The notes under the pieces are model-generated. The model was given only the letters and a program-made list of their open reading frames with translations, was not told the origin of the DNA and ran no database searches. Shown here one piece after another: positions 56,549 to 64,000 of a stretch of DNA of 64,000 bases (within the stretch, counting starts at the first letter, position 1; every line of letters begins with the position of its first letter). Where the stretch lies: assembly GCF_000721175.1 (NCBI RefSeq), contig NZ_JOEZ01000006.1, forward strand, positions 137,397 to 201,396, given 5' to 3'. The DNA comes from Streptomyces anulatus (GTDB taxonomy: Bacteria; Actinomycetota; Actinomycetes; Streptomycetales; Streptomycetaceae). Made by a program: the position numbers and the translations under genes.

Positions 56549-57441
56549 GTCTCTCCCAGCACTTGCTCGATGAAGGCCCGGGACTCCTCCGGTGTGAGAG
56601 CCCGAGCCTGAGTGATGCCGTACCGCAGTTCAAGAATACGGAGTTGCTTCGGATGTGAGATAGGCCTGCCCGCAAACTCGTCATCCGCCCGCCCCACAGC
56701 CGAGCCGTCAGCGAACTTCAGCACTTGGATCCGCCCGCCCGTTCCGGGGTGATCCCACCGGGAGGTCGGCATCACCTGAATATCCACGAAGGGCAACTCA
56801 CCTAGCCGGAGCAGGTTTTCGAGCTGTCGCCGCCACACCTCCACGCCGCCGATCGGACGGCGCAGTGAGGCCTCTTCCTGAACGAAGCTGAGCTCAGGGG
56901 CAGGCACTCGGTCGAAGATGGAATGCCTGGCCATGCGTCCGGCCAGAGCGCGCTCCAGCTCGTCCGGCGGCAGAACGGGGCGTCGCGTACCGAGCAGCGC
57001 CCTGGCGTACTCCTCCGTCTGCAACAGACCGTGCAGGTTGTGGCTGCCGTACGCGGCGAGCTCGACGGCCCTGGCCTCCAGCCTCGCCAAGTCCCGGATC
57101 TTCTTCGGATACCGCGCCTCCGCGACGTCCGCCTTCATCGCCGCGAGCTTCCCGCCCGCCCCCAGCACGACGTCCGCGCCGTCGAGGAACTCCGGGCGGG
57201 GGATGCGCCGGCCGCCCTCCACCTTGTAGATCAGGTCCTCGCCATACCCCATCGCCGCGGCGAACTCGCCCGCCCGCATCCCCGCGGCCTCGCGCCACGC
57301 CCTGATCTGGCGGCCCACGGCGGCGACCACCGCCACGCCCGACTCGTCGTCCGGATCGACCTCCCACCCGGGCTCGTCCGCCCCGCCGCCCACGTCCCCC
57401 GTACCGCCCCCGCGCTCCGTACCCTCGCCAACCACGCTCAT
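56545..57441 (-). CDS. XRE-family regulator with DUF5753 domain (cluster B)
   Basis: A 298-residue WhiJ-like regulator, similar over its whole length to the one at 26774. A Gly/Glu-rich N-terminal tail is followed by the HTH (GRQIRAWREAAGMRAGEFAA, then GYGEDLIYKVEGGRRIP). The DUF5753 domain follows with YGSHNLHGLLQTEEYARALL and SFVQEEASLRRPIG, ending AFIEQVLGET. It is divergent from the ATPase gene at 57606. Confidence 0.9.
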   Translation of the reverse strand: MSVVGEGTERGGGTGDVGGGADEPGWEVDPDDESGVAVVAAVGRQIRAWREAAGMRAGEFAAAMGYGEDLIYKVEGGRRIPRPEFLDGADVVLGAGGKLAAMKADVAEARYPKKIRDLARLEARAVELAAYGSHNLHGLLQTEEYARALLGTRRPVLPPDELERALAGRMARHSIFDRVPAPELSFVQEEASLRRPIGGVEVWRRQLENLLRLGELPFVDIQVMPTSRWDHPGTGGRIQVLKFADGSAVGRADDEFAGRPISHPKQLRILELRYGITQARALTPEESRAFIEQVLGET

Positions 57442-57605
57442 GCGAGCCCCACTTCCGACGTGCGTGCCGTTCCCACCTCAACGGTGTCCGTTCCCTGTGC
57501 GTCACCCCCGACAGCCCGGACAAGGCCGGACAAGCCCCAGACAGTCACCGTACGCAAGGACTCCGTCACTGTTCACGGTACGCAGGGGCGGCCACGCTGA
57601 GTGAC

Positions 57606-58043
57606 ATGAATCAGGAAATCGTCCGCACGCAACACCCGTCCCCCACTTGGACGTTCAGCGTCCTGCTCTCCCCCACCCGCCGAGGCGCCCGGCTCGCCCG
57701 GCTGCTCACCGTGGCCCATCTCGGCGCCTGGGGGTTCCCGTCGGAGTCGGCGGCGCACATCGTCGGCGAGCTGGCGGCGAACGCCTCGGTACACGGCCGC
57801 GTCCGAGGCCGGGACTTCCAACTCAGCCTCGTCGTCAGCGGGCGAACGCTGCGGATCGAGGTCACCGACACCCGGGGCGACAGCGTCCCGCCCGGACCCG
57901 GTGCCGTCAAAGCACCCGAGGACGACTACGCGGAGAACGGGCGCGGGCTCCTCATCGTCGAGGCCCTGGCGGACCACTGGGGCGTCGTCCCCGGCCCCGT
58001 GCCGCGCAAGACCGTCTGGGCCGAACTCGACCTCGTACGGTGA
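57606..58043 (+). CDS. anti-sigma-like HATPase (cluster B)
   Basis: A 145-residue GHKL ATPase similar to the one at 26221. N-box ELAANASVHG, G1 box DTRGDS and G2 box GRGLLIVEAL are present. The gene begins MNQEI, like MNQRI in cluster A, and both are preceded by CTGAGTGACATGAA. The stop overlaps the GTG of the small downstream ORF. Confidence 0.88.
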   Translation: MNQEIVRTQHPSPTWTFSVLLSPTRRGARLARLLTVAHLGAWGFPSESAAHIVGELAANASVHGRVRGRDFQLSLVVSGRTLRIEVTDTRGDSVPPGPGAVKAPEDDYAENGRGLLIVEALADHWGVVPGPVPRKTVWAELDLVR

Positions 58044-58165
58044 CGATCGCCACCGAGTCGTGCGCGGGCGCGACCCGGTACCCCGCGAAAGACCCCCACC
58101 GGATCGCGCTCCACCGCGACGCGGTGACCCGCGACATCAACTACTCAAAGAACCAGGAGAAATAA
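58040..58165 (+). CDS. small ORF coupled to the cluster-B ATPase
   Basis: A 41-codon frame starting at a GTG that overlaps the ATPase stop. The product begins TIATESCAGATRYPAKDPHR and ends RDINYSKNQEK. The paralogous position in cluster A has a similarly coupled but longer frame. Either a small regulatory peptide or a chance frame. Confidence 0.35.
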   Translation: MTIATESCAGATRYPAKDPHRIALHRDAVTRDINYSKNQEK

Positions 58166-58203
58166 CCCCACCCGACCCAACCCGGCTTTCACCTGACAAC
58201 CCC

Positions 58204-58271
58204 CGAGGGCCCGTCACTCACACGGGTGAGGTTTGCCAACTCAGCTGGATTTCGTACCGGTTGGCAGGCAT
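58204..58271 (+). promoter_or_regulatory. conserved leader of the cluster-B winged-helix gene
   Basis: Plus strand reads TCACTCACACGGGTGA, then GCCAAC and GTTGGC 19 bases apart, then CATATGCTC. The same elements in the same order precede the cluster-A paralogue. No standard -35/-10 pair fits cleanly. Confidence 0.5.
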
Positions 58272-59462
58272 ATGCTCACGCCACCAGAGCACATACGTCG
58301 GCCCCCGGCCGGGACTGGAATCCCGATCGAGGGCCTGACCACCAAGGAAGAAGACAGCTTCCCGATGGATACCCAGCAGAATACTGCGCTCCTGCGCGCC
58401 CTGACAGAGCTTCCCGGACCTCTCCCCACCTCCGGCGTGATCCACGTCGTCATCCGGCACACCGACCGCTTCACCGTCGTCGGCAACGACCTCGCCCAGC
58501 ACCCCGGTCTCAGCACGACCGCCGTGGGCTTCGCCGTACGCATCCAGTCACTGCCCCAGGGCGCCGAAGTCGGCATCAAGGCCCTCGCCGCCCGCTTCCC
58601 CGAGGGCGAGAGGCTCATCGCCGCCGCCCTGCGCGAACTGGAGGCCCACGGCTACCTGCAACGGGCCCGTGAGCGCCTGCCGAACGGCCGGATCGTCACC
58701 CGCACCGTGTACTGCAACCAGCCCTCAGCCCTGCTACGCCCCCTGAACGCGGCCCCGCATCAGCCCGCCACCCGGCAGACCCCGCAACCGGCTCCTCCGC
58801 CGGACCGGAACCCGGCACGGGTCCCGGCCCCCGCGCCCCCGCCCCGGCTCGTACCAGCCCTGACGCTCCCAGCCCGGCCCGTGCCGGTCCCGGCGACCAC
58901 ACCCCAGCCCGTACCGGTCCCGGTGCCCGCCCCCGAGCCCTTACCGCCCCTTGCCACCACGCCCCCGCGCGACGACCCCGCACCACCGCCCCGGCCTCGG
59001 CCGACCGTCCCACCCGTCCCGCCTCCGACCGCCCCCAAGCCGCCGCCCCGGCCGCTCCCGCAGCCACGCGAGCTCACCCCGGAGCTGCACCGCGCCGCCA
59101 CCGCGCTCCTGGCCGACCTCCGTCGCCACACACCGGAGTTCACCCTCTCCGAGGACGACATCCAGCAACTCGCCCCGGCAGTCGCGGCCTGGCTGGAACG
59201 CGAAGCCCACCCCGACACCATCCGCCACGTCCTCACCGACGACCCGCCCCGCCCCCTCAGGCAGCCCGCGAGGCTCCTCAAGCACCGGCTGACCGCCCTG
59301 CTGCCCCCACCGCTCCCCGGTGTCCACGACCTCGCCGTGCCCGCCCGCCGCGTCACCTTCACGCCGTTCCAGACCTGCGACGGCTGCGAACGCGCCTTCC
59401 GCTCCCCCACGCCAGGACGCTGCCGCGACTGCCGGACCGGCCACGCGCAGGCCGCCGCCTGA
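58272..59462 (+). CDS. winged-helix / Pro-rich / zinc-ribbon protein (cluster B)
   Basis: A 396-residue protein, intact homologue of the frameshifted cluster-A gene. A winged helix lies near residues 60-145 (RIQSLPQGAEVGIKALAARF, then IAAALRELEAHGYLQRARER). A Pro-rich linker of more than 120 residues follows (repeats of PVPVPAPEP type). A helical domain near 275-350 (FTLSEDDIQQLAPAVAAWL) is followed by a zinc ribbon CDGCERAFRSPTPGRCRDC. ATG 58272 is the preferred start; ATG 58365 (MDTQQ) is possible and neither has a good ribosome-binding site. Confidence 0.8.
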   Translation: MLTPPEHIRRPPAGTGIPIEGLTTKEEDSFPMDTQQNTALLRALTELPGPLPTSGVIHVVIRHTDRFTVVGNDLAQHPGLSTTAVGFAVRIQSLPQGAEVGIKALAARFPEGERLIAAALRELEAHGYLQRARERLPNGRIVTRTVYCNQPSALLRPLNAAPHQPATRQTPQPAPPPDRNPARVPAPAPPPRLVPALTLPARPVPVPATTPQPVPVPVPAPEPLPPLATTPPRDDPAPPPRPRPTVPPVPPPTAPKPPPRPLPQPRELTPELHRAATALLADLRRHTPEFTLSEDDIQQLAPAVAAWLEREAHPDTIRHVLTDDPPRPLRQPARLLKHRLTALLPPPLPGVHDLAVPARRVTFTPFQTCDGCERAFRSPTPGRCRDCRTGHAQAAA

Positions 59463-59773
59463 CCTGTCTGTGAGCACAGTGCCTGGGCAATCGGCCACTC
59501 GCCGACGGCTCTGAACCCGTCCAGGCCCACTCACCGGTTCGGGCCTTCAAGCGCGTCCGGCGAGGCCGTCGGCAAACTGGCCCTCGGGGAGGACAGGACC
59601 GGGTTTTGGCGGTAGCGGTCAGCGGGCGTTGAGCTGATTCGGGATGCCGGAGGCGCGGAGTTCCTGCAGGTCGGGGATGTGGTGTGGTACGGGGTTGTTG
59701 AAAGGCCTCGGTTGTTGAAGGGGTTTTTGAAGGTTGAAGGCTCTGCCGGTGTTCTGACGGCCCGCCGGGTGAT

Positions 59774-59799
59774 CTTCAGAAAACGATGGTTTTCTGAAG
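59774..59799. repeat. perfect 11-bp palindrome in the Tn3-like element
   Basis: CTTCAGAAAAC-GATG-GTTTTCTGAAG is a perfect hairpin with a 4-base loop, and AT-rich in a GC-rich genome. TTGAAGG-like words are repeated upstream of it (59697-59745). It could be a recombination-site or transcription terminator remnant. Confidence 0.6.
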
Positions 59800-59959
59800 A
59801 GCCCAGGAGTGCCGTGGTACCTAACGGCGGGGTCCGTGCTGGTGACGCCCACTCGCTCTCGGTGGGACCGAACGCCTGACGTGCTGGGCGGTCAGGCGCG
59901 CAGGAAGTGGATGGCTTCGCAGGGCCGGCAGCGGTGCCCGACCGGGCCTGGGCCCGGTG

Positions 59960-60824
59960 ATCTTGCGCGTCTCCTCCAGGTCCCGCAGGGCGGGCGCCTT
60001 CGAGCCCAGCCCGTACCGGGCCAGCGCCGCCATCCGCGACGCCGGCACCCCGCCGGTGTCCACCAGGCCCGCGCCGAGCGCACGCACCTCCCGGGCCCGG
60101 TCCAAGGCCTCGCGGCGCCCGACACCCGCACCGGTCCGGACCGCAACCGCTCCAGCTCCGAGACCCGCTTCCCGTGCGGCACCCTCAGCAGCTCGCGCAT
60201 CGCCTGTCGCAGCTCGCCCGGCACCGCCGCATCCAGCGTCCGGTACAGCTCGGCCATCTTCTGGGCCCGTGTCTCGGCCACCAGCCGGGTCAGCGTCGTG
60301 ATCCCCGGCAACAGCACCCGGTCGTCCACCAGCCACACCACCGCGCGGTCGAACAGAGCACGCGGCCCCTCCACCGACGCCCACACCCGCGCCGCCAGGA
60401 ACGCCCGCACGTCCGGCTCGGCGGAGAAGCACTCCCGGTAGCCGTACTCCTCGCGGATCTCCCAGCTGTGCTCGTACGCCGTCTTCGGCCGGCCTCCCTA
60501 CTCGGCCAGGACCTCCGGGCCCACCCCGAGCTGCTCAGCGACGAAGGCCACGGTCGACGCGGGCACCCCGGCCGGGTCGTCCAGCAGGAACGTGCCGAGC
60601 ATCCGCACCGTCCCCCACTGCACCGTCCCCCACTGCACCGCCCAGCCCAGCCGGGTCGCATCCCGACGCTTGGCGGCCGCGAGCTCCCGGGCCCGGGCAT
60701 CCAAACGGAAGAACTGCTCCAACTCGCCCGGGGTGAGCTCGGCAAGGAACCGGCCGTAGCAAGAGACCTGGTCATCAGACAGAAAATCAACTGGCACGAG
60801 GCGGAACGTAGGACCGTTGAGCAT
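59960..60824 (-). pseudogene. Tn3-family transposase, N-terminal fragment (DUF4158)
   Basis: ATG 60824 gives LVPVDFLSDDQVSCYGRFLA and LTPGELEQFFRLDARARELA, then VRMLGTFLLDDPAGVPASTV, the DUF4158 region. A TAG at 60498-60500 interrupts the frame where the sequence pattern suggests TAC (Tyr). Translation then resumes with KTAYEHSWEIREEYGYRECF. A one-base shift near 60127 moves the remaining homology (ALDRAREVRALGAGLVDTGG, then LARYGLGSKAPALRDLEETR) to another frame. The catalytic DDE domain is absent. Confidence 0.75.
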
Positions 60825-60964
60825 GCCAAACGGCCCGAGTCACCGAACCGGTACCGAGATCATCGGTCTACCGCCAAAACCCGGACCGATCCTCCCCGCA
60901 GGCCAAACTGCGTCGGCCCTACGCCCGGCGCATGAGCTCGTCCCCGTCCATGATCGAGCCGCTC

Positions 60965-61942
60965 CTACTGATCGCCCCGGCGCATGTAGGGAGGCGGCCA
61001 CTCACGTTCCCAAGCAGCGGAAACACGGATGACGGCCTCTCCGTGGGTCCGGGTCACGCCGGCCCCCGCCTCGTGATCGTCCGGTGTCAGAGCAACCACT
61101 GCGTCTCCGGCCTGCGCCGCCTCCTCCGCGCTCGGCTCCCGCGTCTGCCAACCGTGCTCCCGCAGCGAACGCACCATGTGATGGAAGGCGCGCTCCGCGG
61201 ACGGAGCGTCCACGCAGGTGTACGTCCACTGGTGATCGGCGTAGCACGAACCGTCCTGCGGACGCACGAGAACGGCCGGCTCCTCGCTGGAAGGCCGTCC
61301 GTCGACAAGGCTGTCCAGGATCTGGCTCGAAACGGCTCGCACTCCGTTCATTGCTTCCTGGCGTTCCCGCAGTTCTGCATCGGTCCGGGGAGCCGGGTGG
61401 CCAAGGGACGATGGCACCGGTTCCCTGTCCCAGAAGCAGGGAGAGGTGACGCCGACACTCAGCTGGCCGCCCATCCCCATCGCTACCTGCATGAGGAAGT
61501 CGTCGGGCTTGCTCCTCAGGTTGGCTGCTACCACGCGACGACCGTAATCCGGCGCGGCGTCGACAACGTGACCAGCTTCCTTCCAGTTCCCGAAGACCTT
61601 GCGGACGACACTTTCTGCTGATTCTCGCGGAATGCCTTTCAGCCAGTAGTTCCGCGTCACGGTGACACGCTCCTCGGATCCACCATCACTGGGTTCCTTG
61701 CAGGACTTCACGCCTCCCCCGAACGACTCAAGCGTCGGCTCGGGAGTCACCCCGTGAATGGCTTCGCGAATCAGTGCCTCAGCAGTTCGCTCCGCCTGAT
61801 TCATGTCCATTCCCGTGCCTCCATTCCGAGCAGCGGAACCACTCGATTCACTGCGTCCTACAGAATCGTCACCACTTGCGCCGCACCCGGCCGCGAGAAA
61901 AGAAATACTGACGATCAGGCAGAGCAGACGCCCAGTTTTCAC
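60965..61942 (-). CDS. lipoprotein of unknown function
   Basis: A 325-residue predicted lipoprotein. A signal ends at lipobox LAAGC (Cys20) followed by a Ser/Gly-rich tether. The mature domain has paired Cys residues (VKSCKEP, TSPCFWD, DGSCYADH, YTCVDA). GTG overlaps the DUF1023 stop (GTGA), so it is the third gene of the coupled module. The family was not recognised. Confidence 0.75.
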   Translation of the reverse strand: MKTGRLLCLIVSISFLAAGCGASGDDSVGRSESSGSAARNGGTGMDMNQAERTAEALIREAIHGVTPEPTLESFGGGVKSCKEPSDGGSEERVTVTRNYWLKGIPRESAESVVRKVFGNWKEAGHVVDAAPDYGRRVVAANLRSKPDDFLMQVAMGMGGQLSVGVTSPCFWDREPVPSSLGHPAPRTDAELRERQEAMNGVRAVSSQILDSLVDGRPSSEEPAVLVRPQDGSCYADHQWTYTCVDAPSAERAFHHMVRSLREHGWQTREPSAEEAAQAGDAVVALTPDDHEAGAGVTRTHGEAVIRVSAAWEREWPPPYMRRGDQ

Positions 61943-63696
61943 TCCGGTTCCGCCCCACTCATCGGATACTCGCCGTTCACGATCAGCGCCATATTTTTCA
62001 GGGATTCAGAGTTCTCATCCCAGTAGAGGCTGTGTGCAGCGAACGGAGGCCACTTGCTTCCGTCTTGCACTCCGAACTGCTGCCCACCAAAACCTGGGTC
62101 TGTGGGGTCAACCCCAAAGGGTCGCTCTCCCCAGCTCCAGGGATTGTAGATGGATCGCGTCGGCAGGCTCGCCACAACATCGTTTCGAGACTTCCCCGCC
62201 CACACGTTCTCCGGCGGAAGATTCAAGTCAGCCGCATGATCCACGCCGACTCCCGGGCTGCCGACAAAAATAGCGGCATCAACGGGCGGAGTCTCGTCCC
62301 CGGAGAGCATCTTCCCAGAAACCAGTGACCCGTAACTGTGCCCCACCAGGGTGTCGTTAGCAGGTTCGCCCCGATGCGAAGCCTGCAAACCGTCCAGAAA
62401 ATCGTTGAGGACCGGCGCCCCGTCATTCGCCAAACCCTCCTTGGCTACCGCCACAGGGTTCTGAGGCGCATCGTACCCCAGCCACATCAGTGACGCGTAT
62501 TTCTTTTCCGGATCGCCCAGCGCAACCGCTTGACTGTAAAGACTCTCTGCCCTTTCGATATCACCTCCGACTGTTTCGAGCTTGGTGTTCATGCCAGGCA
62601 CGTACGTCATCACGTTGTCTGCCTCATCGGGGTTTCCGACCGAAACTATGGCACGCCCATTTTTTTCGGTGTCGATCCCGAGGAGATACAGCTCGGGAAT
62701 TCCCTTCTCTCCTGTGGAGTCGAGGTGCTGCTGCACCTGATTCAGGCCAGCCAGCTTCTTGTCCATATCTTTCAATCTGTTCTCGATGGAACGGTTCATG
62801 AACCGCCCGTCCTGCGTAATAAAGTCCCGCATCAAAATCAATCGCTCACGTTCCATCTCCCATCTGGCAGAGGTGGCTCGCAAGGTGTACCTATTCCCTT
62901 CATCACGAATCTCCGAAGGTAGCCCGTCCAGAGTTCCTACGGTGGCAATATTGAGCGAAGCATAGTCACCCCTCTGCTCCTCAGTAAGCCCGGCCCACCA
63001 CGCCGCATTCTCCTCGGGAGTTCCATCCTTGGGTGGCTCGAGAATGAGGTTCAGATAGTCTTTGGCACCCTTGAGAGTGCCTCTCACGTCGTGTCGAGTA
63101 TTAATCCAATCGCGATTGGATACCGTAAGGTCATCATCCGCTTCCAGGCTCTTTAGCTTCGCCGACCATTTCGCATCCACCTCGGTGGCCTCTTTTATGG
63201 CCGCGGCGATACGGTTGGCGTAAGTTTGAGCCACATTGTGGTTCGGGTTGATACCGGGCCCTTGCACCAATGCGGCACCACCCGACACGGTGCCGCCTGG
63301 GATGCTCTCACTGCCCGGCGACCCGCTCCAGGCCCCGTAACTGACCGACCCGTCTTCTCGAACCCCGAGGCGGGCGTCCGTCGCATCTCCGACCGCGAGG
63401 TCGAGTTTGACTTTGGCCAGCCGCAGTTCCAGAGCGAATGCATTGAGTGCGGCACCGATCAGACCGCACTCGACCTGTGCGTATTGAAAATTCTTGGAAA
63501 GCTCCCGAAGTTGCGTTACGGCAGCGTTGAGCGCTTCACCGTGGAGGGATTTCTGCATTCCAGGAATAATCTGATTGTAGAGCTCATCCTTGGCCTGACT
63601 GGCCATATTTCCAGCCTCGCGGTACCCATCCGCCGCGTTCTCGAAATCAGAGATCTTGAGAGTTTTGAGAGTTTCGTAGTCCACAGCCCGGATCAC
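61939..63696 (-). CDS. DUF1023 alpha/beta hydrolase with WXG100-like N-terminal domain
   Basis: A 585-residue protein. Residues 1-120 are helical and polar (LKISDFENAADGYREAGNMA), resembling the WXG100-like domain seen in secretion-linked toxins. The C-terminal DUF1023 hydrolase (about 340-560) has the nucleophile elbow GHSYGS, DAAIFVGSPGVGV and the catalytic His in FAAHSLYW. Base composition is visibly lower in GC than neighbours, so horizontal transfer is likely. GTG start overlaps the upstream gene; a later GTG (VDYETLK) is possible. Confidence 0.8.
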   Translation of the reverse strand: MIRAVDYETLKTLKISDFENAADGYREAGNMASQAKDELYNQIIPGMQKSLHGEALNAAVTQLRELSKNFQYAQVECGLIGAALNAFALELRLAKVKLDLAVGDATDARLGVREDGSVSYGAWSGSPGSESIPGGTVSGGAALVQGPGINPNHNVAQTYANRIAAAIKEATEVDAKWSAKLKSLEADDDLTVSNRDWINTRHDVRGTLKGAKDYLNLILEPPKDGTPEENAAWWAGLTEEQRGDYASLNIATVGTLDGLPSEIRDEGNRYTLRATSARWEMERERLILMRDFITQDGRFMNRSIENRLKDMDKKLAGLNQVQQHLDSTGEKGIPELYLLGIDTEKNGRAIVSVGNPDEADNVMTYVPGMNTKLETVGGDIERAESLYSQAVALGDPEKKYASLMWLGYDAPQNPVAVAKEGLANDGAPVLNDFLDGLQASHRGEPANDTLVGHSYGSLVSGKMLSGDETPPVDAAIFVGSPGVGVDHAADLNLPPENVWAGKSRNDVVASLPTRSIYNPWSWGERPFGVDPTDPGFGGQQFGVQDGSKWPPFAAHSLYWDENSESLKNMALIVNGEYPMSGAEPE

Positions 63697-63897
63697 CGAT
63701 CCCGACTGCCGTGATCGCCGCTATCGGTATCTTTGTACTTCTTGGCCAATCCATCAAATGCGGCGCAAATCGCGTCGTCGTTCTTGAACTGGTCGTTCCC
63801 TACCTTCTCCAACAGGCCCTGCAGAGCACCGCATCTGTCACGTACCCCCGTGAGGTACTCGGTCCAAGATTGGTACACGTCTTTCTGCGCTGCCCCG
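63693..63897 (-). pseudogene. small helical protein gene, 5' end cut by the IS630-type element
   Basis: The frame reads back into the insertion sequence: SGAAQKDVYQSWTEYLTGVR, then CGALQGLLEKVGNDQFKNDD and CAAFDGLAKKYKDTD. It looks like a WXG100-partner-type helical protein whose first codons were lost on insertion at the TA near 63899. An internal GTG at 63878 could still initiate a 61-residue product. The stop overlaps the DUF1023 start (GTGA). Confidence 0.55.
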
Positions 63898-64000
63898 CTA
63901 ATGTCCTGAGTCGTTAATTCGTGTGCAGTATGCGGCGAGGGTGTCGAGGATGTCGTCGGCGGTCTTTGTCCAGATGAACGGCTTGGGGTTCTTGTTCCAC
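63898..64000 (-). mobile_element. C-terminus of an IS630-family transposase (runs off window)
   Basis: The last 33 residues in frame are WNKNPKPFIWTKTADDILDT and LAAYCTRINDSGH, then TAG at 63898-63900. The NPKPFIWTKTADDIL phrase is typical of IS630-family transposases. The element end lies at the TA shared with the disrupted small gene; IS630 elements insert at TA. The rest of the gene is beyond 64000. Confidence 0.75.

Larger units (their letters stand above)
59586..60897. mobile_element. decayed Tn3-family element (1.3 kb) with about 38-bp inverted repeats
   Basis: Imperfect inverted repeats begin with GGGG at 59586 and its complement at 60894-60897. They share CCGGGTTTTGGCGGTAG exactly and GGGGAGGA at the outer end. 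Between them lies only the N-terminal third of a Tn3-type transposase. Ends of GGGG and length about 38 are the Tn3-family hallmark. No 5-bp target duplication is seen, consistent with old age or deletion. Confidence 0.65.

Noticed and set aside
59581..60902. Target-site duplication around the Tn3-like element
   Set aside because: The 5-base flanks CCCTC and GCAGG do not match, so no duplication is claimed.

Overview
The window is a very GC-rich actinobacterial chromosome segment, almost certainly Streptomyces. The S10-spc-alpha ribosomal operons run as one long minus-strand array. A CIRCE-controlled groES-groEL pair ends in a His-rich GroEL tail. glmS, alr, acpS and the t6A genes are present, and so are families typical of the genus: XRE-DUF5753 / DUF397 / anti-sigma-like ATPase clusters, an ECF42-type sigma factor with its DGPF partner, and a DUF1023 hydrolase. 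No tRNA, rRNA or CRISPR array was seen.

Layout. 1-9.4 kb: partial PQQ-type beta-propeller protein, SDR oxidoreductase, groES-groEL behind two CIRCE operators, polysaccharide deacetylase lipoprotein, THUMP-like methyltransferase, a frameshifted membrane-protein gene and a VOC protein. 9.1-20.1 kb: a minus-strand cell-wall and tRNA-modification block (glmS, acpS, nnr, DUF488, alr, alpha/beta hydrolase, tsaE, then tsaB-rimI-tsaD-ABM-like gene). It is interrupted by an L,D-transpeptidase-like protein lacking its catalytic residues and by a small gene under a putative iron box. 20.2-24.8 kb: two VapBC-type toxin-antitoxin pairs, a secreted M14 carboxypeptidase and the sigma/DGPF pair. 24.9-27.8 kb: regulatory cluster A. 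27.8-37.2 kb: VOC protein, coaA, DUF389 membrane protein, glmM, rplM-rpsI, an ABC-F ATPase, an anchored secreted protein and truA. 37.3-53.8 kb: rplQ back to rpsJ, 29 translation, transcription and secretion genes. 54.4-56.1 kb: secreted peptidoglycan-binding protein and a DUF5937-like ArsR regulator. 56.3-59.5 kb: regulatory cluster B. 59.6-64.0 kb: a decayed Tn3-family element, a lower-GC three-gene module with a DUF1023 hydrolase, and the end of an IS630-type insertion sequence that cuts the first gene of that module.

How the genes work together. The core operons supply ribosomes, RNA polymerase alpha, Sec translocation and N-terminal methionine removal. glmS and glmM make amino-sugar precursors and alr makes D-alanine for the wall. 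tsaB, tsaD and tsaE make t6A in tRNA. The accessory layer is regulatory and mobile.

The most striking feature is that clusters A and B are inverted paralogues of the same four genes (winged-helix/zinc-ribbon protein, HATPase, XRE-DUF5753 regulator, DUF397 protein). Each also has a small coupled ORF after the ATPase and a conserved non-coding leader. They lie about 30 kb apart, on either side of the core genes.
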